Assembly: GCA_051881355.1 (NCBI GenBank)
Contig: JBJEPS010000020.1
Coordinates: forward strand, 15,492 to 79,491
DNA from: Fimenecus sp051881355
GTDB lineage: Bacteria; Bacillota; Clostridia; Oscillospirales; Acutalibacteraceae
Direction of reading: 5' to 3'
Length of the DNA stretch: 64,000 nucleotides
Shown here: positions 57,961 to 64,000 of the stretch, in pieces
Numbering within the stretch: position 1 is the stretch's first letter
Layout of the letters: each line of letters opens with the position of its first letter
The notes under the pieces: model-generated
What the model saw: the letters and a program-made list of their open reading frames with translations, nothing else
Told to the model about the DNA's origin: nothing
Databases searched by the model: none
Position numbers and translations under genes: made by a program

Positions 57961-58122
57961 AAGAAAGGAACGATACCGTGCATCAAAAGCAGATAGTCTC
58001 TCTTACTGTGTGCGGATTTCGTGTCGTGTGACAACAGCTTTAAAATAAGAAAGAAAGGAACGATACCGTGCATCAAAAGCAGATAGTCTCTCTTACTGTG
58101 TGCGGATTTCGTGTCGTGTGAC
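57961..58122 (+). repeat. Tandem 72-bp direct repeat (90-bp period) before ricT
   Basis: 57961-58032 and 58051-58122 are identical, separated by 18 bases. Each begins AAGAAAGGAACGATACC and ends TCGTGTCGTGTGAC. Each contains an AAAGGA site and a 17-codon frame from GTG (57978-58031 and 58068-58121) ending in TGA. The second frame stops five bases before the ricT ATG. Reverse-strand reading gives a repeated pseudo-protein and is not considered real. Confidence 0.85.
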
Positions 58123-58126
58123 GACA

Positions 58127-58990
58127 ATGGCAGAAGTTGTAGGAATTCGATTTAAAGAGGTCGGCAAGGTCTATTATTTTGACCCCGACGGAATGCAGTT
58201 TAAAAAAGGCGACCGCGCCGTGGTGGAGACCGCCCGCGGTGTGGAGTGCGGCGAAATCGCCATGGAAAACCGCGAGGTGGACGACAGCGAAATCGTCAAG
58301 CCCTTAAAGCGCATTGTGCGCCCCGCCAACGAAAATGATTTGCGCGTGGTGCAGGAGAATCGCGAAAAGGAAAAAAAGGCGTTCAGTATTTGCGAAGAAA
58401 AAATCCGCGCGCACAATTTGGATATGAAGCTCGTCGATGTGGAATATACCTTTGATGGTGGCAAAATCCTGTTCTATTTCACCGCGGACGGGCGCGTGGA
58501 CTTCCGCGAACTCGTAAAAGATTTGGCGGGCGTGTTCCGCACGCGCATTGAGTTGCGCCAAATCGGCGTGCGCGACGAGTCGAAAATGGTCGGCGGGTTC
58601 GGTATGTGCGGCAGACCGTTTTGTTGCAGTACCTTTTTGGGCGATTTTCAGCCTGTTTCCATCAAAATGGCAAAGGAGCAGGGTCTGTCTTTAAATCCCG
58701 TGAAAATCAGCGGTACCTGCGGACGCTTAATGTGTTGCTTAAAATATGAGCAGGAGGCGTACGAGCATCTGTTGCGCCACACCCCAAAGGTCGGTGCGAT
58801 TGTCGAAACCCGTGAGGGGAGAGGGACCGTGGTTGAAAATAATCTGCTGACGGGCATGCTTAAAATTCGCTTGGACCGCCGCCCCGACGCAGCCCCCGTG
58901 ACCATCGAACGCCACGAGGTCAAACTCATTCGTGACGCGCAAATCCGCGTGGATAAAGCGGAGCTGGAATCCTTAAAAGGAATCGAATAA
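58127..58990 (+). CDS. ricT: PSP1-domain protein, RicT (YaaT) family
   Basis: 287 residues from ATG 58127, where the family starts (MAEVVGIRFKEVGKVYYFDP). No ribosome binding site is adjacent; translation may be coupled to the mini-frame that ends five bases upstream, or start at GTG 58100. PSP1 core: RTRIELRQIGVRDESKMVGGFGMCGRPFCCSTFLGDFQPVSIKMAKEQ, with the CG-x4-CC and CGRLMCCLKYE cysteine clusters that can hold a 4Fe-4S cluster. In B. subtilis RicT works with RicA and RicF in RNase Y-linked mRNA processing. Next to holB as usual. Neither RicA nor RicF is seen. Confidence 0.92.
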   Translation: MAEVVGIRFKEVGKVYYFDPDGMQFKKGDRAVVETARGVECGEIAMENREVDDSEIVKPLKRIVRPANENDLRVVQENREKEKKAFSICEEKIRAHNLDMKLVDVEYTFDGGKILFYFTADGRVDFRELVKDLAGVFRTRIELRQIGVRDESKMVGGFGMCGRPFCCSTFLGDFQPVSIKMAKEQGLSLNPVKISGTCGRLMCCLKYEQEAYEHLLRHTPKVGAIVETREGRGTVVENNLLTGMLKIRLDRRPDAAPVTIERHEVKLIRDAQIRVDKAELESLKGIE

Positions 58991-58997
58991 AAAAGGC

Positions 58998-59025
58998 TTG
59001 CTATTTTAGAAAAATGTGTTAGAAT
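58998..59025 (+). promoter_or_regulatory. Promoter of the ferredoxin gene
   Basis: TTGCTA (58998-59003), 16 bases, TAGAAT (59020-59025), and AGGGAGG some 20 bases later. Confidence 0.65.
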
Positions 59026-59056
59026 GTAGGTAAATTCTGAAAGGGAGGTCACGAAA

Positions 59057-59227
59057 ATGGCATATCATATTTCCGACGATTGCATCTCCTGCGGCGCTTG
59101 CGCGGCAGAATGCCCGGTTGAGGCGATTTCCGAAGGGGACAGCAAATACGTTATCGACGCAGACACCTGCATTGATTGCGGCAACTGCGCAGATACCTGC
59201 CCCGTTTCGGCACCGCAGGCTGAATAA
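59057..59227 (+). CDS. 2[4Fe-4S] ferredoxin
   Basis: 56 residues from ATG 59057 behind AAGGGAGG. Two CxxCxxCxxxCP motifs with cysteines 9, 12, 15, 19 and 38, 41, 44, 48 bind two clusters, the clostridial ferredoxin layout of normal length. It carries low-potential electrons for fermentation enzymes and hydrogenases. It has its own promoter and terminator and sits inside the otherwise conserved ricT-trmN6 neighbourhood. Confidence 0.96.
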   Translation: MAYHISDDCISCGACAAECPVEAISEGDSKYVIDADTCIDCGNCADTCPVSAPQAE

Positions 59228-59241
59228 TTTTCAAAGTTGAA

Positions 59242-59270
59242 AAGGCTGTTCTTCGGAACAGCCTTTTTTT
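59242..59270 (+). terminator. Strong terminator of the ferredoxin gene
   Basis: A stem AGGCTGTTC (59243-59251) and GAACAGCCT (59256-59264) closed by a stable TTCG loop, then a run of seven T. Confidence 0.93.
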
Positions 59271-59272
59271 CT

Positions 59273-59300
59273 TTGCTTTTTTGCGGTTTTGTGGTATGAT
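59273..59300 (+). promoter_or_regulatory. Promoter of trmN6, probably giving a leaderless mRNA
   Basis: TTGCTT (59273-59278), 16 bases, TATGAT (59295-59300). The ATG at 59307 lies where transcription would start. Confidence 0.6.
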
Positions 59301-59306
59301 GGCAGT

Positions 59307-60062
59307 ATGAAAGAAACAGAACTTTTCGAGCAGGAACATATCGAATATCTGAAACCGAATTTCGGGCTGGTGGTGTCGCCTGCGCATACCTTCGGCACGG
59401 ACGCGGTTTTGCTTGCGCGTTTTGCCGCGCCGAAGAAGAATACCGTCGCCTGCGATTTGGGGACAGGGTGTGGGATTATCCCGATGCTGTGGCTCGCGGA
59501 CGGTCTTTGCCGTCGTGTAGACGGCGTGGAAATTCAAGAAGCGGGCTGTAACCAGTTTGCGCGCAGTATTGCGGCGAACAGTTTAGAAGCAAAAGCCTTT
59601 GCCCATTCGGCGGATTTGAAACATTTGGATACGGTCTTGCCGCGTGAAAGCTATGCCCTTGTGACGATGAATCCGCCGTACAAGGCGGAAAATACGGGTA
59701 TTTTAAGCGATAGCGCGCATGAAAAAATAGCACGGCACGAAACGGCTTGTACACTAAGCGATATTTCTGCGGCGGCGGCACGGCTGTTACAATACGGTGG
59801 GCGGTTCTGCTTGTGTATTCGCCCTGAACGGCTGTTTGAAACTATGCAGGCGATGGCAAATGCCAAAATCGAGCCGAAAAGACTGCGCCTTGTATCGAAA
59901 AATCCGAACAGCGCACCGTGGCTGTGTCTCATCGAAGGGCGCAAGGGCGGTAAGCACGGGTTGCAGGTGCAAAACGGCTTGTATGTGTATGACGAAAACG
60001 GCAATTTAAGTGATGAAATGCGCTGCATCTACGGCGCGTATAAAGAGGAGGGACAGCGGTAA
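59307..60062 (+). CDS. trmN6: tRNA1(Val) adenine-N6 methyltransferase (TrmN6/YabB family)
   Basis: 251 residues from ATG 59307. SAM-binding motif CDLGTGCGIIPML (about residues 51-63), the N6-adenine motif NPPY in ALVTMNPPYKAENTG, and an HETACTLSDISAAAARLLQYGGRF core place it in the YfiC/YabB group. It modifies an adenine near the tRNA anticodon in relatives. No ribosome binding site precedes the ATG, and a promoter -10 ends six bases before it, so the mRNA is probably leaderless. The stop overlaps the rsmI start by one base. Confidence 0.9.
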   Translation: MKETELFEQEHIEYLKPNFGLVVSPAHTFGTDAVLLARFAAPKKNTVACDLGTGCGIIPMLWLADGLCRRVDGVEIQEAGCNQFARSIAANSLEAKAFAHSADLKHLDTVLPRESYALVTMNPPYKAENTGILSDSAHEKIARHETACTLSDISAAAARLLQYGGRFCLCIRPERLFETMQAMANAKIEPKRLRLVSKNPNSAPWLCLIEGRKGGKHGLQVQNGLYVYDENGNLSDEMRCIYGAYKEEGQR

Positions 60063-60883
60063 TGGCAGGGATTTTGTATGTGGTCGGTACACCGATTGGG
60101 AATTTGTCCGACTTTTCGCCGCGCGCGCTGGAAACCTTGGAGAAGTGCGACTTTATTGCCGCGGAGGATACGCGCGTCACTTTGAAATTGTTAAATAAAT
60201 TTGAAATCAAAAAGCCAATGGTCAGTTATTATGAACATAACCGCCGTGAACGCGGAGAAATCATTTTGGAACGATTGCTCGGCGGCGAGAGCTGTGCGTT
60301 GGTGACAGACGCGGGTATGCCCGCGATTTCCGACCCCGGCGAGGATTTGGTTGCGCTTTGCCATGCGCACGGTGTCAAGGTCGAGTCCGTGCCCGGACCG
60401 ACGGCGTTTGCCACAGCGGTGGCGGTGTCGGGACTGCCCTCGGGGCGGTTTACCTTTGAGGGCTTTCTGAGCGTCAACAAGCCGAGCCGCCGCGCGCATT
60501 TAGAGGAATTGCAAACCGAAAAACGCACGATGGTCTTTTACGAAGCGCCCCACAAATTAGCCGCCACACTTGCCGACATGTACGCTGCGTTCGGCGACCG
60601 TGAAATCGCACTGGTCAAGGAATTGACCAAACTCCACGAAACCGTGGAGCGTACCACCCTCTCTGCGGCATCACAAAAGTACAGCGAAACCCCGCCGAAG
60701 GGCGAGTTTGTGTTGGTAATCGCGGGTGCGCCCGAAAAAACACCGACGGAATATACCCTCTCAGATGCCGTAGAATTTGCCCGTGTACAGGTTGCGGCAG
60801 GGCTTTCCACCAACGAAGCGGCGAAAACGGCGGCGAAGCAATATGGTTTTAAAAAGAGCGACATTTACAAAGCGTTGACGTAA
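60062..60883 (+). CDS. rsmI: 16S rRNA (cytidine-1402 2'-O)-methyltransferase
   Basis: 273 residues. MAGILYVVGTPIGNLSDFSPRALETL, then AAEDTRVTLKLLNKFEI, LVTDAGMPAISDPG and SVPGPTAFATAVAVSGL, the tetrapyrrole-methylase fold signatures of RsmI. The FYEAPHKLAATL stretch is also typical. It methylates C1402 in the P-site of 16S rRNA. A C-terminal helical domain (about 225-273) is present. TAATG overlap with trmN6 puts them in one transcript, as yabB-yazA-yabC in B. subtilis without yazA. Confidence 0.95.
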   Translation: MAGILYVVGTPIGNLSDFSPRALETLEKCDFIAAEDTRVTLKLLNKFEIKKPMVSYYEHNRRERGEIILERLLGGESCALVTDAGMPAISDPGEDLVALCHAHGVKVESVPGPTAFATAVAVSGLPSGRFTFEGFLSVNKPSRRAHLEELQTEKRTMVFYEAPHKLAATLADMYAAFGDREIALVKELTKLHETVERTTLSAASQKYSETPPKGEFVLVIAGAPEKTPTEYTLSDAVEFARVQVAAGLSTNEAAKTAAKQYGFKKSDIYKALT

Positions 60884-60901
60884 GGATAAAGGAGCAACAA
60901 A

Positions 60902-61501
60902 ATGGAATATTGGTATTTGTGGCTGATTTTTATTGTGCTTTGCGTGGTGACGGCGTTTGTGTTAAAAAAGGCTTCTGCCGCACTGCAGCAGCACAACAGC
61001 GATACCAAGCAAATGTATGACGAAATCGAACGCTTGAAAACCTTAAAGGCGAAATATCAAAATGCCGATGCACAGCAAATTTCCGAAGCGGATGCGGACG
61101 AATTGCTGGCGGGTATGTGCGCCGTGTTGCAGGCGAAAATCGAGCGTGCCGCAAACGCGAACGACTGCTTTTGCGCGTTTTGTGTGCCGCAAAAAACCGT
61201 TTACACACTGCAATTCTTTTTGGAGGATTGTTCGGAAAATTTGTCCGTATTTTTTAAAGTCAACGGCGAGCCGCTGACGGGCGCGCTCCCGGCGGCGCTT
61301 GCGGAAATCGGGGAAACGGCGCTTTCGGCGCTTGCCGCCGAACTGTACGCAATGTACGATGATAAGAATGAGGAAGTCTCGTTAGATACGGCGGAAATCG
61401 CCCGCATAGACGGCGAATTTTCGGGGGAATTTGACCCTGACCGCGTTTTACAGCATATAAAAGTGTATATTGAAGCCCATTTTGCCGAGATTTTGGCATA
61501 A
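60902..61501 (+). CDS. Single-pass membrane protein of unknown function
   Basis: 199 residues. One N-terminal membrane helix (about 4-22, WLIFIVLCVVTAFVL) then a short coiled segment (QQHNSDTKQMYDEIERLKTLKAKYQ) and an acidic, alpha/beta cytoplasmic domain with a cysteine-containing stretch (NDCFCAFCVPQKTVYTLQF). I recognise no family. Eighteen bases after rsmI with AAGGAG upstream, so it is co-transcribed. It may be a lineage-specific envelope or assembly factor. Confidence 0.75.
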   Translation: MEYWYLWLIFIVLCVVTAFVLKKASAALQQHNSDTKQMYDEIERLKTLKAKYQNADAQQISEADADELLAGMCAVLQAKIERAANANDCFCAFCVPQKTVYTLQFFLEDCSENLSVFFKVNGEPLTGALPAALAEIGETALSALAAELYAMYDDKNEEVSLDTAEIARIDGEFSGEFDPDRVLQHIKVYIEAHFAEILA

Positions 61502-61553
61502 ATTACTGCAAAATGGAAATTCTAAACATACGAATTACAAAAGGAGTATGTTT

Positions 61554-62093
61554 ATGGAATTTAAAGGCAGTAAAACCGAAAAAAACCTGCTCGCCGCCTT
61601 TGCAGGCGAATCACAGGCAAAAACCAAGTATGAATTTTACGCCGAGCAGGCAAAACAGGACGGCTACGAGCAGATGGCGGGGATTTTCAAAGATACCGCC
61701 CACAATGAGGGCGAGCACGCTAAGCTTTGGTTTAAAGCATTGCACGACGGCGGTATGACCGCCACGCCCGAAAATCTGGCGGACGCCGCTGCCGGTGAGC
61801 ATTACGAGTGGGCAGAAATGTATAAGGATTTCGCCGAAACCGCCCGCGAGGAGGGGTTCGATGAAATCGGTTTTTTGTTTGAAAGTGTCGCGAAGATTGA
61901 AAACAGCCACGAGGTGCGGTATAATACTTTGCGGGACAACCTCGAAAAAGGCATCGTCTTTTCCCGTACCGAGGAGACGGTTTGGCTATGCCGCAACTGC
62001 GGGTATCTCCACACCGGCAAGGTGCCGCCCGCCGTTTGTCCCGTTTGCGGGCACAAACAGGCGTTCTTTGAAATCCACAAAGAAAATTACTGA
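61554..62093 (+). CDS. Rubrerythrin
   Basis: 179 residues from ATG 61554, seven bases after AAAGGAG; ATG 61548 is too near the site. The ferritin-like diiron domain has NLLAAFAGESQAKTKYEFYAEQAKQ and NEGEHAKLWF, and the later SVAKIENSHEVRY ligands. The rubredoxin-like end has CRNC and CPVC pairs. It detoxifies hydrogen peroxide in anaerobes using reduced rubredoxin or ferredoxin. The ferredoxin gene 2.3 kb upstream is a possible donor, but this is a guess. Convergent with the XRE gene with three bases between. Confidence 0.96.
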   Translation: MEFKGSKTEKNLLAAFAGESQAKTKYEFYAEQAKQDGYEQMAGIFKDTAHNEGEHAKLWFKALHDGGMTATPENLADAAAGEHYEWAEMYKDFAETAREEGFDEIGFLFESVAKIENSHEVRYNTLRDNLEKGIVFSRTEETVWLCRNCGYLHTGKVPPAVCPVCGHKQAFFEIHKENY

Positions 62094-62096
62094 CGG

Positions 62097-62708
62097 TTAC
62101 ATGGGTTCGCTTTCAAAAAAATCGGCAAATTCTTTTTGCAAAATACGCTCGGCGTTTGCAATAACAGTCTGCACACAAGCGGGCGGCGCCGTGCGTGCCG
62201 TCACCGGTTTTTCAGGGGCGGGAATACCGTTTTTGACAATGCTGTCCATGACCGCCGCGCTCAACGCTTCCGCCGCGCGGTCGGAAAAAGCTATCCAGGA
62301 TTTCGGCAAAATCCCTTGCTTGGCGGCTTCCGCCGCAATACGGTAAATTGCAAGCGCAAAATAACTACGCAAACGGTCCTGCACACCGACGGCAGACAGC
62401 TCGTCTGACAGCATCGCCGCCGCACGGAACAGCGTCACCGTGCGAAACTCCCTGTCCTGCGGCGTATCGTGCTCGTCAAAGGATTCGTCCATGCCGCGCC
62501 GTGCGTCGCTGACCCCCAACAAATAGTCGCAGCTTACGTCATAAAAGGCTGCGGCTTTACATACAAAGGATAGTCCGCATTCGCGAATGCCTTTTTCGTA
62601 ATGTGACAACAGCGCTGCGGAAATGTCAAGCTGCTCTGCCGCTTCCTTTTGGGTCAAGCCCCGTTCTTTGCGTAAATTCGCCAGCCGTTCCGAAAATGCG
62701 GTATGCAT
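62097..62708 (-). CDS. XRE-family transcriptional regulator
   Basis: 203 residues from the ATG at 62706-62708, behind GAGGG. The helix-turn-helix is at about residues 8-62: RLANLRKERGLTQKEAAEQL and SAALLSHYEKGIRE. The rest (about 75-203) is a helical effector or dimerisation region with an alanine-rich end, without a recognised ligand domain. Divergent from the histidine phosphatase gene, which it may regulate. No terminator is visible between it and rubrerythrin. Confidence 0.88.
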   Translation of the reverse strand: MHTAFSERLANLRKERGLTQKEAAEQLDISAALLSHYEKGIRECGLSFVCKAAAFYDVSCDYLLGVSDARRGMDESFDEHDTPQDREFRTVTLFRAAAMLSDELSAVGVQDRLRSYFALAIYRIAAEAAKQGILPKSWIAFSDRAAEALSAAVMDSIVKNGIPAPEKPVTARTAPPACVQTVIANAERILQKEFADFFESEPM

Positions 62709-62739
62709 TTTTCGCCCTCTTTCTACGGATAGTATTTTC

Positions 62740-62768
62740 AGTATAGCATATTCTTTACAATTTGTATA
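62740..62768 (-). promoter_or_regulatory. Possible promoter of the XRE gene
   Basis: Minus strand: TATACA (62763-62768), 17 bases, TATACT (62740-62745). The -10 is good, the -35 weak. Confidence 0.35.
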
Positions 62769-62795
62769 TTTGTTTTTTAAAAAAGGAGTACATAT

Positions 62796-63503
62796 ATGAA
62801 AACCTACCAAATCCATCTCATTCGCCACGCCATGACCGAAGGCTGTACGGAGGGATTATATATCGGGCACACCGATTTGGACGTATCCGAAGACGGCTTG
62901 CGGCAAATTGACGATTTAAAAGAGGAATACGGCGGATACCCCGAGGTGGACGCGGTGTTTTCGGGACCGTTAAAGCGATGCTTGCAAACGGCGAAGCGGA
63001 TATACCCGGAAAAAGAGCCGATTGTCATGGAAGGGCTTTCCGAATACGATTTCGGCGAATTTGAGGGCAGAAGCGCCGACGAATTAAAGGACGAGGAAGC
63101 ATTTCAGGTGTGGCTTGCAGGGACGCACCCGGAAACGCCCGTCCCGTTCGGTGAAAGTCAAATTGCATTTAATCAGCGCATTTGCGATACTTTTATGCAA
63201 ATAGTCAACGGGATTCTACAAGCGGGCGTGAGAAGCACCGCTATCATCACCCACGGCGGTGTGATTATGTCGCTGATGACGGCGTTTGCCGTGCCCGAAG
63301 CACCGATGCACGAGTGGATGACACCGAACGGCTGCGGCTACACGTTGCGGCTTGACCCGTCGGTGTTTTTGCGCACAGGGAAATTAGAGGCGTTCGCCGA
63401 GTGCCCCGCCGTGCCGCTGACCGAAGACGATGAGCGCGAATTGTGGGATTATTACCCCGAGGACACCTTTGACGATTGGGAAGCGTTTGAGACGGACGAT
63501 TGA
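62796..63503 (+). CDS. Histidine phosphatase superfamily protein
   Basis: 235 residues, ATG behind AAAAGGAG. The catalytic motif is LIRHAMTEG (RHG form) near residue 8, followed by IGHTDLDVSEDGLRQI, SGPLKRCLQTA, the EYDFGEFEG acid region and the second histidine in AIITHGGVIMSLM. The set is complete, so activity is expected. Relatives include cobalamin pathway phosphatases (CobC) and broad phosphatases; no cobalamin genes are nearby, so the substrate stays open. The C-terminal 30 residues are strongly acidic (DYYPEDTFDDWEAFETDD type). Divergent from the XRE regulator. Confidence 0.9.
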   Translation: MKTYQIHLIRHAMTEGCTEGLYIGHTDLDVSEDGLRQIDDLKEEYGGYPEVDAVFSGPLKRCLQTAKRIYPEKEPIVMEGLSEYDFGEFEGRSADELKDEEAFQVWLAGTHPETPVPFGESQIAFNQRICDTFMQIVNGILQAGVRSTAIITHGGVIMSLMTAFAVPEAPMHEWMTPNGCGYTLRLDPSVFLRTGKLEAFAECPAVPLTEDDERELWDYYPEDTFDDWEAFETDD

Positions 63504-63519
63504 CGGGTACAGAAAATAC

Positions 63520-63720
63520 AAATTTCAATCTATCGGCGCAGCCGCATTCCTTGTATTCCTCCCTCTGGGACGGTAGACTCCCGCATAGTGTGAGGGAGAT
63601 GTCGCGAAGCGACAGAGGGAGACCGCCGCCGTCAGCGCGTGACGGAGGGAGAAGAACGGAAATATCTCTCCCCCGGACAAATGCTACGCATTTGCCAGCC
63701 CCCTCTCGGAGGGGGGCGGA
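63520..63720. repeat. Composite GC-rich intergenic repeat
   Basis: No gene. GATGTCGCGAAGCGACAGAGG near 63597, shown as GATGTCGCGAAGCGACAGA, parallels the motif at 2150-2175. It also holds GTGACGGAGGGAG and a CTCTCCCCC...GGAGGGGGG inverted pair (about 63665-63718). Confidence 0.55.
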
Positions 63721-63724
63721 AACA

Positions 63725-63750
63725 GGCGGGCGAGGTCGTCCGCCCCTACG
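63725..63750. repeat. GC-rich palindromic repeat
   Basis: GGCGGGCGAGGTCGTCC, then GCCCCTAC, nearly the same as 22561-22588. Confidence 0.6.
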
Positions 63751-63763
63751 ATAAATTCAAAGT

Positions 63764-63852
63764 TGTCATTCTGAGCCGTTAGGCGAAGAATCTCGTTTCG
63801 CACATTTTATATTATATTCTGTTTGAGATCCTTCGCTTCGCGCAGGATGACA
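63764..63852 (-). repeat. 89-bp dispersed inverted-repeat element, copy C
   Basis: Inverted relative to copies A and B. Its reverse complement begins TGTCATCCTGCGCGAAGCGA and ends GCTCAGAATGACA; the arms match copy A at nearly every position, and only the middle differs. Confidence 0.85.
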
Positions 63853-63906
63853 AATCAAAATTTACATTGCATACCCCCACCGCAAACTGCATATGCCTGC
63901 TTTTCC

Positions 63907-63938
63907 GCCCGCGTAAAACATGCGCGGGCATTTCTTTT
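63907..63938 (+). terminator. Probable intrinsic terminator near the window end
   Basis: GCCCGCG (63907-63913) with CGCGGGC (63923-63929), then ATTTCTTTT. It may end the histidine phosphatase transcript after reading through the repeats. Confidence 0.5.
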
Positions 63939-64000
63939 GCATTTCCCAAATTTTGCATACAAAAAATTTGTTTTATTCCGTGTTTTTTCGCGGATTGCCA

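Noticed and set aside
57961..58122. CRISPR array
   Set aside because: Only two 72-base copies, no short uniform spacers and no cas genes.
57657..58127. Reverse-strand frame with a repeated SHDTKSAHSKRDY segment
   Set aside because: It results from the tandem 72-bp repeat read backwards and continues antisense to holB.
63500..63754. 84-residue frame after the histidine phosphatase
   Set aside because: Lies entirely in repeats, with arginine- and proline-rich composition and no ribosome binding site.

Overview
The window looks like a chromosomal segment of an anaerobic, Gram-positive gut bacterium of the class Clostridia, probably Oscillospirales or a related order. The evidence is a Firmicutes-type S10-spc-alpha ribosomal protein cluster, strong AGGAGG ribosome binding sites, zinc-ribbon forms of S14, S4, L36 and L24, the Gram-positive c-di-AMP receptor DarA, sporulation-type proteins (SpoIID, PdaB-like deacetylase), rubrerythrin, a 2[4Fe-4S] ferredoxin, and cohesin/dockerin domains. 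No rRNA, tRNA, CRISPR array, transposase or phage gene was seen.

Layout. 1-5211: a truncated dockerin protein, then a compact unit with its own promoter and terminator that encodes two secreted cohesin-like proteins and two related peptides of about 40 residues. 5212-6041: non-coding, with a dispersed 89-bp element, the S10 promoter and a long leader. 6042-21550: thirty-one ribosomal and housekeeping genes from rpsJ to rplQ, all on + and ending at a strong terminator. 21591-30651: a polysaccharide deacetylase, then carbohydrate and envelope genes on both strands (GH29 fucosidase, lipoprotein, M28 peptidase, VanY-type carboxypeptidase, GH35 beta-galactosidase, sialidase-fold protein). 30669-31370: a decayed gene and a second 89-bp element. 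31371-37867: glycogen phosphorylase with a basic tail, rpsO, pnp and a FabG-like reductase. 37998-48234: a GH16 enzyme, then a seven-gene unit (PI-PLC-like, alpha/beta hydrolase, a beta-domain protein, PHP phosphoesterase, GPH sugar symporter, metallophosphatase, GH38 alpha-mannosidase). 48438-53212: a pair of ABC half-exporters and SpoIID. 53351-63503: citrate synthase, two membrane proteins, the conserved darA-holB-ricT-trmN6-rsmI neighbourhood with a ferredoxin inserted, rubrerythrin, an XRE regulator and a histidine phosphatase. 63504-64000: intergenic repeats and a third 89-bp element.

How the parts fit. Fucosidase, beta-galactosidase, the sialidase-fold protein and alpha-mannosidase would act on the sugars of mucin-type or N-linked host glycans. 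None has a visible signal peptide, so they probably process imported oligosaccharides. The GPH symporter is the only sugar importer in view. The ribosomal block carries adk, map, secY and infA in the usual Firmicutes order.

Best candidate for something undescribed: the unit at 2453-5211. Its two terminal mini-genes (4824-4955 and 4992-5114) encode peptides that align without gaps over a 24-residue core (Y-x-A-P-x-F ... I-x-x-S-I-G-x-G) with acidic tails, directly behind two secreted cohesin-like proteins. Other notable signals are an 89-bp inverted-repeat element of identical length in three copies, a duplicated leader reading frame before ricT, and a probable leaderless trmN6 mRNA. Motif calls and alignments were made by eye; no database was searched.
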